A stretch of DNA of 64,000 nt from Ornithinimicrobium avium. GTDB lineage: Bacteria > Actinomycetota > Actinomycetes > Actinomycetales > Dermatophilaceae. The notes under the pieces are model-generated. The model did not search any database. It was not told where the DNA came from and was given only the letters and a program-made list of their open reading frames with translations. How positions within the stretch are numbered: the stretch's first letter is position 1; each line of letters opens with the position of its first letter. Shown here piece by piece: positions 17,194 through 23,763 of this stretch. Made by a program: the position numbers and the translations under genes. The DNA lies in NCBI RefSeq assembly GCF_003351765.1, contig NZ_CP031229.1, positions 2,914,001-2,978,000 of the forward strand. Direction: 5' to 3'.

Positions 17194-19155
17194 TCAGGCC
17201 GGCTGGGCGACCCGGGGCCGGGACGGGGTGTCGTCGGTGGTCGTCCGGGCATCGACCGGCTGGTGCTCCCGCCGACGGAGCAGGCGCATCGCGTTGACGA
17301 TGACGACCAGCACGGAGACCTCGTGGACGAGCATCCCGATCGCCATCGTGACCCCGCCGAAGATCACGCCGAGCATCAGCACGGCCACGGTGGCCAGGGC
17401 GATCACGATGTTCTGCCGCATGTTGGCCACGGTGCGCTTGGCCAGCGAGACCGCCTCGGGCAGCTTGAGCAGGTTGTCCTTCATCAGCGCGATGTCGGCC
17501 GTCTCGATCGCGACGCCGGTGCCGGCGGCACCCATCGCCACACCGATGTCGGCGGTGGCCAGGGCCGGGGCGTCGTTGACGCCGTCGCCGACCATCGCGA
17601 CCGTGTAGCCCTGCCGCTGCAGGTCCGCCACCGCGTCGAGCTTGTCCTCCGGAAGGAGTCCCGCACGGACCTCGTCGATGCCGACCTGGGCACCGACCGC
17701 CTCGGCCACCGGGGCGATGTCGCCGGTGAGCATGACGACCTTCTTGACGCCAGCCGCGTGCAGGCGCCGGACCATCTCGGGGGCGTCCTGCCGGATCTTG
17801 TCGGCCACGGCGACCACACCCAGGACCTGCCCGTCACGGGCCAGGACCATCGGGGTGCGCCCGGCAGCGGCCAGCTCCTGGACCGTCTGCGCGGCCCGGT
17901 CGTTGACCCCGGCGTCCTGGCCGGCCCTGTCCAGCGTCGCCTGCTCGGCCTCGATGAGCGCGAGGTTGCCGACGGCGATCCGCTGTCCGTCGAGGGTGGC
18001 GACGATGCCCTTGCCGGGCACCGGGTCGGTGTGCTCGGGCAGCCCGGGGACCGCCAGACCCAGCTCCGCCGCGGCCTCGACGATCGGGCGTGCCAGCGGG
18101 TGCTCCGACCCCGCCTCGGCGCGGGCGGCCAGCTGGAGCAGCTCGTCCCTGGTGATGCCCGGGTCGAGCGGGACGACGTCGGTCAGCTGCGGGCGGCCCT
18201 GCGTGAGCGTCCCGGTCTTGTCCAGCGCGACGGCGTCGATCTTGGCGGAGGTCTCCAGGAACTCGCCGCCCTTGACGAGGATGCCGTCCTTGGCGCCGCG
18301 GCCGATGCCGGCGACGATCGAGACGGGGATCGAGATGACCAGGGCACCGGGGCAGGCGATGACCAGCAGGGTCAGGGCCAGGACGACGTCCTGGGTGGCC
18401 AGGCCGAAGATGATCGACAGCACGATGATGGCGGGGGTGTACCAGGCGGAGAAGCGGTCCATGAACTTCTGCGTCTTGGCCTTGGCGTCCTGGGCCTCCT
18501 CGACCCGGTGGATGATCCGCGCCAGGGTGGTGTCGGCGCCGACGCCGGTGGCGGTCACCTGCAGGAAGCCGCCGGTGGAGATGGTGCCCGCGAACACCTG
18601 GTCGCCCTCGGTCTTCTCGACCGGGATGGACTCACCGGTGATCGAGGCCTCGTCCAGCGCTCCCGTGCCGCCGGAGACGATCCCGTCGACCGGCACCTTG
18701 GCGCCGTTCTTGACCAGCACGGTCTCGCCGGTGAGCACCTGGGCGGCCGGGACCTCGACCTGCTCGCCCTCGCGCAGCACGACGGCCACGTCGGGGGCCA
18801 CCGCGATGAGCTCGGCCAGCGCGGAACGGGTCCGGTTGAGGGTCGCCGTCTCCAGCGCGTGGCCCACGGCGAACAGGAAGGTCACCGCGGCGGCCTCCCA
18901 GTACTCGCCGATGATGACCGCGCCGATCGCCGCGATCGAGACCAGCAGGTCGATCCCGACGACCCGGGCGGTCAGCGCGCGCCAGGCCTTGATCACGATG
19001 GGCGTGCCGGCGACCACGGCCGCGGCGACCATGAGTGCGTCGCCCCAGCGGAGCGCGTCCAGGAGCTGACCGGCGACCAGGGAGGCCACGATCAGCAGTC
19101 CTGAGACCAGCGGCACTCCCCAGCGGCCGTGCAGCCAGCTGTGGACCTTGTTCAT
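17194..19155 (-). CDS. P1B-type heavy-metal-transporting ATPase with CPG motif
   Basis: This 653-residue protein exports a metal ion using ATP. Visible signatures are TGES in the actuator domain, DKTGT (Asp312), a GDGVNDAPAL hinge and about eight transmembrane helices. There is no N-terminal metal-binding domain. The TM6 metal motif reads Cys268-Pro-Gly, not the CPC of Cu/Zn pumps or the SPC/TPC of Co pumps. The last helices contain MLVHEVSVLVVIVNAM, with His-Glu where Zn/Cd pumps have an aspartate. The metal is therefore uncertain. ATG at 19155 has AGGAAG upstream. A regulatory element shared with the HMA chaperone gene lies upstream, which links the two functionally. Confidence 0.9.
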   Translation of the reverse strand: MNKVHSWLHGRWGVPLVSGLLIVASLVAGQLLDALRWGDALMVAAAVVAGTPIVIKAWRALTARVVGIDLLVSIAAIGAVIIGEYWEAAAVTFLFAVGHALETATLNRTRSALAELIAVAPDVAVVLREGEQVEVPAAQVLTGETVLVKNGAKVPVDGIVSGGTGALDEASITGESIPVEKTEGDQVFAGTISTGGFLQVTATGVGADTTLARIIHRVEEAQDAKAKTQKFMDRFSAWYTPAIIVLSIIFGLATQDVVLALTLLVIACPGALVISIPVSIVAGIGRGAKDGILVKGGEFLETSAKIDAVALDKTGTLTQGRPQLTDVVPLDPGITRDELLQLAARAEAGSEHPLARPIVEAAAELGLAVPGLPEHTDPVPGKGIVATLDGQRIAVGNLALIEAEQATLDRAGQDAGVNDRAAQTVQELAAAGRTPMVLARDGQVLGVVAVADKIRQDAPEMVRRLHAAGVKKVVMLTGDIAPVAEAVGAQVGIDEVRAGLLPEDKLDAVADLQRQGYTVAMVGDGVNDAPALATADIGVAMGAAGTGVAIETADIALMKDNLLKLPEAVSLAKRTVANMRQNIVIALATVAVLMLGVIFGGVTMAIGMLVHEVSVLVVIVNAMRLLRRREHQPVDARTTTDDTPSRPRVAQPA

Positions 19156-19228
19156 CTCACATCTTCCTCTCCGACAAGCGGGGTATGGGGTGGGCCGCGT
19201 CGTGCGCTGCGGCCGGTCAGCTTCGTGC

Positions 19229-19282
19229 TCACCCTCGAAACTACGCATTGTCGGAACGGGCTACCTTGACCCGGGTCAAGCG
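19229..19282 (-). promoter_or_regulatory. Promoter/operator element upstream of the P1B ATPase
   Basis: This 54-base block matches 20786-20839 without gaps at 43 of 54 positions by my count. It contains the dyad TTGAC-N4-GTCAA (19266-19279) and the conserved ACTACG/CGTAGT box. Position and orientation fit a metal-responsive promoter for the ATPase gene starting at 19155. Confidence 0.65.
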
Positions 19283-19320
19283 GTCGGCCGCTTTGCTCAC
19301 GACCCGGTCGACCGGCGGTG

Positions 19321-19390
19321 TCGCCCGGCGTGCACGATGCGAGCGACCAGGGGCGATGCGCCCGATCTGCCCATCGTGCACGCCGGGCGA
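19321..19390. repeat. 19-bp perfect inverted repeat with inner hairpin
   Basis: The left arm TCGCCCGGCGTGCACGATG (19321-19339) is exactly reverse-complementary to 19372-19390. The 32-base spacer itself holds GGGCG-ATG-CGCCC. It sits between the ATPase promoter and the 3' end of the next minus-strand gene. A terminator for that gene, a palindromic mobile repeat or a protein-binding site are all possible; no T-run follows. Confidence 0.8.
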
Positions 19391-19454
19391 AACGCAAGCA
19401 GGTCGTCGACGGCCAGGTGCCGGCCCGAGGAGCGCCTTCGAGCGAGCGGTCCTG

Positions 19455-19859
19455 TCAGCCCACCACGGGGCGGGCCCGGACGCCGGCGACAACGGCAGCG
19501 ATGACGGCCGCGGCCAGGAAGACCCAGGCGGCGGCACCGGTGAGCAGGGTGGAGAAGCCGAGGTTGAGCAGGAAGAGGACGAAGACGACCCAGACCACGG
19601 TGCCGGTCCAGAAGGTCGCTTTCCCACCGCGGCGCAGGAAGGAGGCGAGCGGTGCGGCGACGATGACGCACAGCACCAGGCCCAGGGCGCCGATCGCCGT
19701 CCCGAGGCCGTCGAACTTCTCGCCGGTCGTGCTCAGGTCCTGCATGACAGACCAGGCCGCCACGACGGCGGGGCCTGCCAGCGCCACGAGGGCGAAGACC
19801 GCGAAGACGACCGCTCCCCGCGGCGCCCATCCCCGCGCCGGTCGGTCGCCGCGGCTCAT
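19455..19859 (-). CDS. Four-helix integral membrane protein, unknown function
   Basis: This 134-residue protein has four hydrophobic helices (about 12-33, 45-67, 75-95 and 98-122) after a short Arg-rich N-terminus. I do not recognise a family. ATG at 19859 overlaps the stop of the upstream MurB-like gene as ATGA, so the two are translated together. The 19-bp inverted repeat lies 65 bases past its stop and may end the transcript. Confidence 0.7.
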   Translation of the reverse strand: MSRGDRPARGWAPRGAVVFAVFALVALAGPAVVAAWSVMQDLSTTGEKFDGLGTAIGALGLVLCVIVAAPLASFLRRGGKATFWTGTVVWVVFVLFLLNLGFSTLLTGAAAWVFLAAAVIAAVVAGVRARPVVG

Positions 19860-20401
19860 CGGGTGGCCTCTTGCCCCCGGTCCGCCAGCACGGCGCTGCG
19901 GACGGCGGTGATCGGCACGCGGTGACCGGGCCGCACGCCGAGCAGCGCCGCGAGCTGCGCGTCGCGCACCGGCGCGGTGAGGTCGCCCTGCTTGAAGAGG
20001 AAGGTCACATCGAGGATCTGGTAGCGACCGCGGCCGCCGGGCAGCGTCTCCTGCAGCTGGGAGGTTCCGGGCCCGAAGCGGCAGTCCCCCCACGCGAAGG
20101 TGCGCTGAGCGTCCGTGCTCCGGTCCCAGGTCCGCACCGAGGCGACCGTGCCGGACGGCTCCTGCCCGTGGGCGGCGACGTTGGCGCGCACCACCTCGGC
20201 GACGGTCCCGGGCACGCCGCTGAGGAGCTCGAGCCCGGGCCACTCGGAGCCGACCGCGAGCTCGACCAGCTCGTCCCAGCGCTGCTCGCCGGGCACGGTC
20301 ACGCGCACGCCGCCACAGGGGGACAGGTCGTCGACGTCGCAGGCGGAGTCGTCGACGACGATGCCGGCGAGGACACCGGAGGAGGGCGAAGCGGTCTGCA
20401 T
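19856..20401 (-). CDS. Truncated MurB-like protein
   Basis: This 181-residue protein matches only the central part of UDP-N-acetylenolpyruvoylglucosamine reductase (MurB). Recognisable blocks are LELLSGVPGTV, NVAAHGQE, SVRTWDR, RYQILDVTF, and SAPVR-like TAPVRDAQLAALLGV. Normal MurB is about 300-370 residues. Here the first roughly 70 residues, including the FAD-binding GGGSN loop, and the whole C-terminal substrate domain are missing. The catalytic serine and glutamate regions are absent, so it is unlikely to be the essential reductase. It may be a decayed paralogue or a protein with a new role. GGAGGT abuts the ATG at 20401, an odd spacing. It is coupled by ATGA to a membrane protein. Confidence 0.7.
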   Translation of the reverse strand: MQTASPSSGVLAGIVVDDSACDVDDLSPCGGVRVTVPGEQRWDELVELAVGSEWPGLELLSGVPGTVAEVVRANVAAHGQEPSGTVASVRTWDRSTDAQRTFAWGDCRFGPGTSQLQETLPGGRGRYQILDVTFLFKQGDLTAPVRDAQLAALLGVRPGHRVPITAVRSAVLADRGQEATR

Positions 20402-20515
20402 ACCTCCATTGGACCCTCCGCCAGGGGTGAGTTCAAGGTCGCCGGTCGCCTCACCTCCTCGGAGACGCCAGCGACCGGCCGCCCCGCGGGCGGCCGGTCG
20501 CTGCGAGGTCCTGCC

Positions 20516-20752
20516 TCAGAAGGCTGCGGGTGTGGCCTTGTAGCCGGCCTTGGCCACGGCGGCGACGAGGTCCTCGGTGCTGGCCACGGCGGGGTCGTGC
20601 ACGACCTCGACGCGGGCCGAGGCGAAGTGGACCTTCACCGACTCCACGCCCTTGAGGCGGCCGACCTGCTTCTCGATCTTGGCCACGCAGGAGGGGCAGG
20701 AGAAGCCCTCGGCGCGCAGGATCGTCGTCGTGGTGGAGGTGGTGGTGCTCAT
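20516..20752 (-). CDS. HMA-domain metallochaperone (CopZ-like)
   Basis: This 78-residue protein is a single heavy-metal-associated domain. After a Thr/Ser-rich start, the metal site is GFSCPSC (Cys19 and Cys22). The ferredoxin-like fold follows, with VHFASARVEVVHDP and AVAKAGY. It would deliver a soft metal such as copper to a transporter. The nearby P1B ATPase lacks its own HMA domain, and the two genes share a promoter element. Together they look like one split export system. The two genes between them are on the same strand but are unrelated by sequence. Confidence 0.9.
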   Translation of the reverse strand: MSTTTSTTTTILRAEGFSCPSCVAKIEKQVGRLKGVESVKVHFASARVEVVHDPAVASTEDLVAAVAKAGYKATPAAF

Positions 20753-20785
20753 CGGAGATGCCCTTTCTGTCGGGGGGCTTGCTTG

Positions 20786-20839
20786 TCACCCTCAAAACTA
20801 CGGACTGTCAGAGCAGACCTCCTTGACGCAGGTCAAGCG
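20786..20839 (-). promoter_or_regulatory. Promoter/operator element upstream of the HMA chaperone
   Basis: This is the partner of 19229-19282: same length, about 43 of 54 bases identical, including TTGAC-N4-GTCAA (20823-20836). It ends 33 bases before the chaperone start. Confidence 0.65.
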
Positions 20840-21073
20840 CGAGGGCGGCCAGAGCGCACACCCGGGCGGCGCATGGGTGCACTGTGAGGCGTTTCACAAG
20901 AAAAGGCATCACCGCAGATCACGGAAGAATCACGAACTGGTAACGGCCCTTTCTGTGAATGTCATGTGAATCTGAATTTTGAGATCCGTCCCGACGTGCC
21001 CCACCGTGGGACGTGGCCGCGGCGCCCCTGTCCGCGGCCACCCTTCGTACCCGTCCCGTGAGGATCACATCCG
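20840..21073 (+). promoter_or_regulatory. Upstream region of the Rpf/LysM gene with a hairpin
   Basis: An unusually AT-rich stretch (about 20880-20990) is followed by a perfect 10-bp stem, GTGGCCGCGG (21013-21022) with CCGCGGCCAC (21032-21041). The start codon comes 32 bases later. Such layouts often act at the RNA level, and Rpf genes in other actinobacteria can carry c-di-AMP riboswitches. I could not match the conserved cores of that riboswitch here. Confidence 0.45.
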
Positions 21074-21898
21074 ATGAAGCACCGTGCCATCAGCACCCGT
21101 CACGTCACCGCGCTGGCCGCCGCCACCGGCCTGGCCGCTCTCGCCGGCCTCGGCAGCGCCGGCGCCGCGCAGGCCGCCAGCGGCTCCACCTGGGACGCCG
21201 TGGCCCAGTGCGAGTCCGGCGGCAACTGGAGCATCAACACCGGCAACGGCTACTACGGCGGTCTCCAGTTCGCCCAGGGCACCTGGGAGGGCCACGGCGG
21301 CACGCAGTACGCCGCGCGCGCCGACCTGGCCAGCCGTGCCCAGCAGATCGCGATCGCCGAGAACGTGCTCGCGACCCAGGGCCCCGGCGCCTGGCCGGTG
21401 TGCTCGGTGCAGGCCGGCCTGACCGCCGGTGGTGCGGCATACCAGGCCCCTGCCCCGCAGCAGCAGGCGCCGCAGCAGCAGGCGCCGGTCCAGCAGCAGG
21501 CGCCGAAGCAGCAGGCGCCGGTCCAGCAGCCCCAGCAGCAGGCGGCTCCCCAGACGATCGAGCAGGCACCCGCGCAGCAGGCGACCCAGCAGCCCGAGCT
21601 GGTCGAGCACGTGATCGAGCGCGGCGAGACGACCGCCTCCATCGCCAAGGACCACGACACCACCGTCTCCGACCTGGTCGGGATCAACGACCTGATCGAC
21701 GGTGGCCGGCTGATCTTCGCCGGTCACGTGATGCTCGTCCCGGCCGACGCGGAGGGTGGGACCTACACCGTCCAGCGTGGCGACACGCTCGCCGAGATCG
21801 CCGACGTCAACGGCGTGGACGTCGCCAGCCTGGTCTCGATCAACGACCTGGCCGACCCCGACCTGATCGTCGTGGGTCAGGCCCTCCAGCTGGGCTGA
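21074..21898 (+). CDS. Secreted resuscitation-promoting-factor-like muralytic protein with two LysM domains
   Basis: This 274-residue protein has a signal peptide ending at AQA-A (about residue 36). An Rpf catalytic domain follows (WDAVAQCESGGNWSINTGNG through GPGAWPVC), including the catalytic Glu of CESGGNW. A Gln/Pro-rich linker built from QQQAP units spans about 118-175. Two C-terminal LysM modules (about 178-222 and 228-273) should bind peptidoglycan. Rpf proteins cleave peptidoglycan outside the cell and help dormant cells regrow. The gene is preceded by an AT-rich region with a strong hairpin and is followed by a terminator. It is transcribed alone. Confidence 0.9.
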   Translation: MKHRAISTRHVTALAAATGLAALAGLGSAGAAQAASGSTWDAVAQCESGGNWSINTGNGYYGGLQFAQGTWEGHGGTQYAARADLASRAQQIAIAENVLATQGPGAWPVCSVQAGLTAGGAAYQAPAPQQQAPQQQAPVQQQAPKQQAPVQQPQQQAAPQTIEQAPAQQATQQPELVEHVIERGETTASIAKDHDTTVSDLVGINDLIDGGRLIFAGHVMLVPADAEGGTYTVQRGDTLAEIADVNGVDVASLVSINDLADPDLIVVGQALQLG

Positions 21899-21918
21899 CC
21901 AGCCAGCCCGACCCGCCG

Positions 21919-21953
21919 CGTGGCCGGGACCGCCTCGAGCGGTCCCGGCCACG
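21919..21953 (+). terminator. Stem-loop terminator
   Basis: A perfect 15-bp stem (CGTGGCCGGGACCGC with its complement) encloses five bases, 20 bases after the Rpf-like stop. There is no T-tract, as is usual in GC-rich actinobacteria. Confidence 0.75.
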
Positions 21954-22012
21954 TCGCTGTCCGGACGTGGATCCTCGCTGTCTCGCAGGCCTCCGGTCGG
22001 CAGGCTGTCCGG

Positions 22013-22546
22013 TCAGCGGGAACGCGTGCGCAGGTCCACCAGGTGGCCGACCACCCGGGGCGCCCAGCCGGTCTCGCGGCGCATCCAGCGCACCGCGACC
22101 AGGTTGTGCGGCACCACGACGAAGTCCCCGGCGCTCACCGCGAGGTCGGTCCCGAAGACGTCGGTGACGACCGCCCAGGTGAGGTCGGTCCTGCGGACCA
22201 GGTGCTCACCGATCCCGATCGCGTAGCGCTCCACGATCCCGTCGTGGTCCTCGCCGTGGCGGGTCATCCAGCCGCTCAGGGCCCGGTCGAGACCCTCGCC
22301 GAGCGAGGTCAGGTCGTCGACGTCGACGCCCTCGACCTCCAGCGCCGCCAGCCCCGCCTTGATGCGTGCCCGATCCTCGTCGCCGGGGCGGGTGGACTCC
22401 GGCGTCAGGGGCAGCTCGTCGGCCGCGCGGTCGCCCCGGTCGGGCAGCGCGCTCACCCGGGGCGGGGCCGCCTCCTCGGCGGGCCGGACGTGCGTGCCAC
22501 CGGTGGTGGAGGAGGCGGCACGCTTCAGACGGTCGAGAAGGCCCAT
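22013..22546 (-). CDS. DUF3806-type protein
   Basis: This 177-residue protein has a charged, Pro-rich first third and a conserved C-terminal domain. The domain contains GIGEHLVRRTDLTWAVVTD, FGTDLAV and DFVVVPHNLVAVRW. This resembles DUF3806, a family without a known function. No signal peptide or membrane helix is visible. ATG at 22546 lies six bases after TAGTCT on the minus strand with no ribosome-binding site, so the mRNA is probably leaderless. The neighbour in the same direction, a TetR gene, is 49 bases upstream. Confidence 0.7.
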   Translation of the reverse strand: MGLLDRLKRAASSTTGGTHVRPAEEAAPPRVSALPDRGDRAADELPLTPESTRPGDEDRARIKAGLAALEVEGVDVDDLTSLGEGLDRALSGWMTRHGEDHDGIVERYAIGIGEHLVRRTDLTWAVVTDVFGTDLAVSAGDFVVVPHNLVAVRWMRRETGWAPRVVGHLVDLRTRSR

Positions 22547-22552
22547 CGGTCC

Positions 22553-22558
22553 AGACTA
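22553..22558 (-). promoter_or_regulatory. -10 hexamer (TAGTCT), leaderless
   Basis: TAGTCT on the minus strand ends six bases before the ATG at 22546. Confidence 0.45.
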
Positions 22559-22595
22559 GTCAGGCAGGGGCGGGGCGCAGTGCGCGTCCGGTGAG

Positions 22596-23156
22596 CTAGT
22601 GCGCAGCCTGGACCGCGAGCGACACGAGTCGGGCGGGCCCGGCGGCGTCGGGTGCGGGTCCGCCTGCACGACCCGTGCTGGCCCGGTCCAGCATGACGGC
22701 GACGAAGGTGTGCGCCGCCTGGCTGCGCAGCTCGGGATCCAGCACGACGCCAACCGTCAGGTCGAGCACCGCCTCGGTCAGCGCCACCAGTCCCGAGCGC
22801 AGCGCGAGGAGCCGGCGAGCCACCTCGGGGTGGGTCCCGGACTCGCGGAAGACGATGGTGCGCAGGGTCAGCGAGCTGTGCTCGCCGAGGCCGAGGAGCC
22901 GGTCGAGCCGGACCAGCGAGCCGGCGGGGTCGCCGAGCTCGGCGACCGTCGCGGCCTCGGCCGGGTCGTGCGCGGGAAGCCGTTCGTCCAGCAGGGCGAG
23001 CAACAGGTCGATCTTGCGCGGGAAGTAGTAGAAGACCAGTCCCTTGGGCGCCCCTGCCTCGGCGGCCACCCGGGCCGTCGACGTGGCGTCGAACCCGGAC
23101 TCGGCGAAGAGGCGCTCGGCAGCGTCGAGGATGGCGGTGCGCCGGTCCGTGGTCAT
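22596..23156 (-). CDS. TetR-family repressor
   Basis: This 186-residue protein begins with a TetR helix-turn-helix: ILDAAERLFAESGFDATSTA, then VAAEAGAPKGLVFYYFPRKI. The C-terminal ligand domain is not specific. ATG at 23156 has AGGAGA upstream. It follows the SPW-protein gene, 68 bases away with a hairpin between. A TetR-type palindrome upstream of the SPW gene suggests that it represses that gene and perhaps itself. The inducer is unknown. Confidence 0.85.
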   Translation of the reverse strand: MTTDRRTAILDAAERLFAESGFDATSTARVAAEAGAPKGLVFYYFPRKIDLLLALLDERLPAHDPAEAATVAELGDPAGSLVRLDRLLGLGEHSSLTLRTIVFRESGTHPEVARRLLALRSGLVALTEAVLDLTVGVVLDPELRSQAAHTFVAVMLDRASTGRAGGPAPDAAGPARLVSLAVQAAH

Positions 23157-23191
23157 GATGTCGTCGGTCTCCTGGTCGTGCCCCGCCGGGC

Positions 23192-23215
23192 CGGGCGGGC
23201 CCGTGGGCCCGCCCG
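23192..23215 (-). terminator. GC-rich hairpin between SPW and TetR genes
   Basis: Eleven-base arms CGGGCGGGCCC (23192-23202) and their complement (23205-23215) sit nine bases past the SPW stop and before the TetR start. It could terminate or attenuate transcription between the two genes. Confidence 0.6.
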
Positions 23216-23224
23216 CCGGTGCCC

Positions 23225-23587
23225 TCAGTGGGTCGGTGCGGGGTGGTGCTGCATGTGCAGCCGGTTGCTGAGCGGCATGGCCCAGGCGCCGGCGATGAAG
23301 GTCACCACACCGGTGATCCACGCCGTCCAGGCCATCGCGCTCAGGTCGGCGAACCCCATGACCCAGGGGGCGATGAAGAGGAGCACGCCCATGATCATGT
23401 GCGCGACCTCAGAGCTCCGGTCGTCGGGGAGGGCGAGCGACCACAGGGCCACCGCAGCGGTGATCACCCCGAGGACGACCACCGTCCAGGTCGCCGTGGT
23501 CGTCGTGGTGGTCCAGATCGGCGAGAGGAAGGCGTAGACGCCAGCCACCAGGGCTACCCAGTCCTGCCATCGTGTCCACTTCTGCAT
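23225..23587 (-). CDS. SPW-repeat membrane protein
   Basis: This 120-residue protein has four transmembrane helices in two similar halves. The first half reads DWVALVAGVYAFLSPIW and the second VLLFIAPWVMGF, which fits the SPW (Ser-Pro-Trp) repeat family of unknown function. It ends in a His-rich tail (LHMQHHPAPTH). A TetR-like operator lies 75 bases upstream, and the TetR gene follows it, so it is probably the main target of that repressor. Confidence 0.8.
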   Translation of the reverse strand: MQKWTRWQDWVALVAGVYAFLSPIWTTTTTTATWTVVVLGVITAAVALWSLALPDDRSSEVAHMIMGVLLFIAPWVMGFADLSAMAWTAWITGVVTFIAGAWAMPLSNRLHMQHHPAPTH

Positions 23588-23661
23588 GATGTGTGCCTCG
23601 ATTTCTTCTCAGGACCCGTCGAACCTTGAGGCGAGTCGGGTAGTTCCAGGATAGGTCTTGA

Positions 23662-23677
23662 TTGACCGACCGGTCAA
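23662..23677 (-). promoter_or_regulatory. TetR-type operator palindrome
   Basis: TTGACC-GACC-GGTCAA is a dyad with six-base arms. It lies upstream of the SPW/TetR pair and downstream of the ion-channel stop. The form matches sites bound by TetR proteins. Confidence 0.6.
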
Positions 23678-23763
23678 CTACTCGCGACGGGACCCGCGAA
23701 GCCGGCTCCCTGCCGCCTGTCCTGCCCGGTGCTGCAGCCCGGGAGCGCCGAACGGTGGTGAGG

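Noticed and set aside
20840..21073. c-di-AMP (ydaO) riboswitch before the Rpf-like gene
   Set aside because: Expected from other Rpf genes, but I could not find the conserved core segments; only a plain hairpin is clear.
21440..21600. Repeated CAG/CAGGCG units as a CRISPR or tandem DNA repeat
   Set aside because: They encode the Gln/Pro linker (QQQAP) of the Rpf-like protein and have no spacers.
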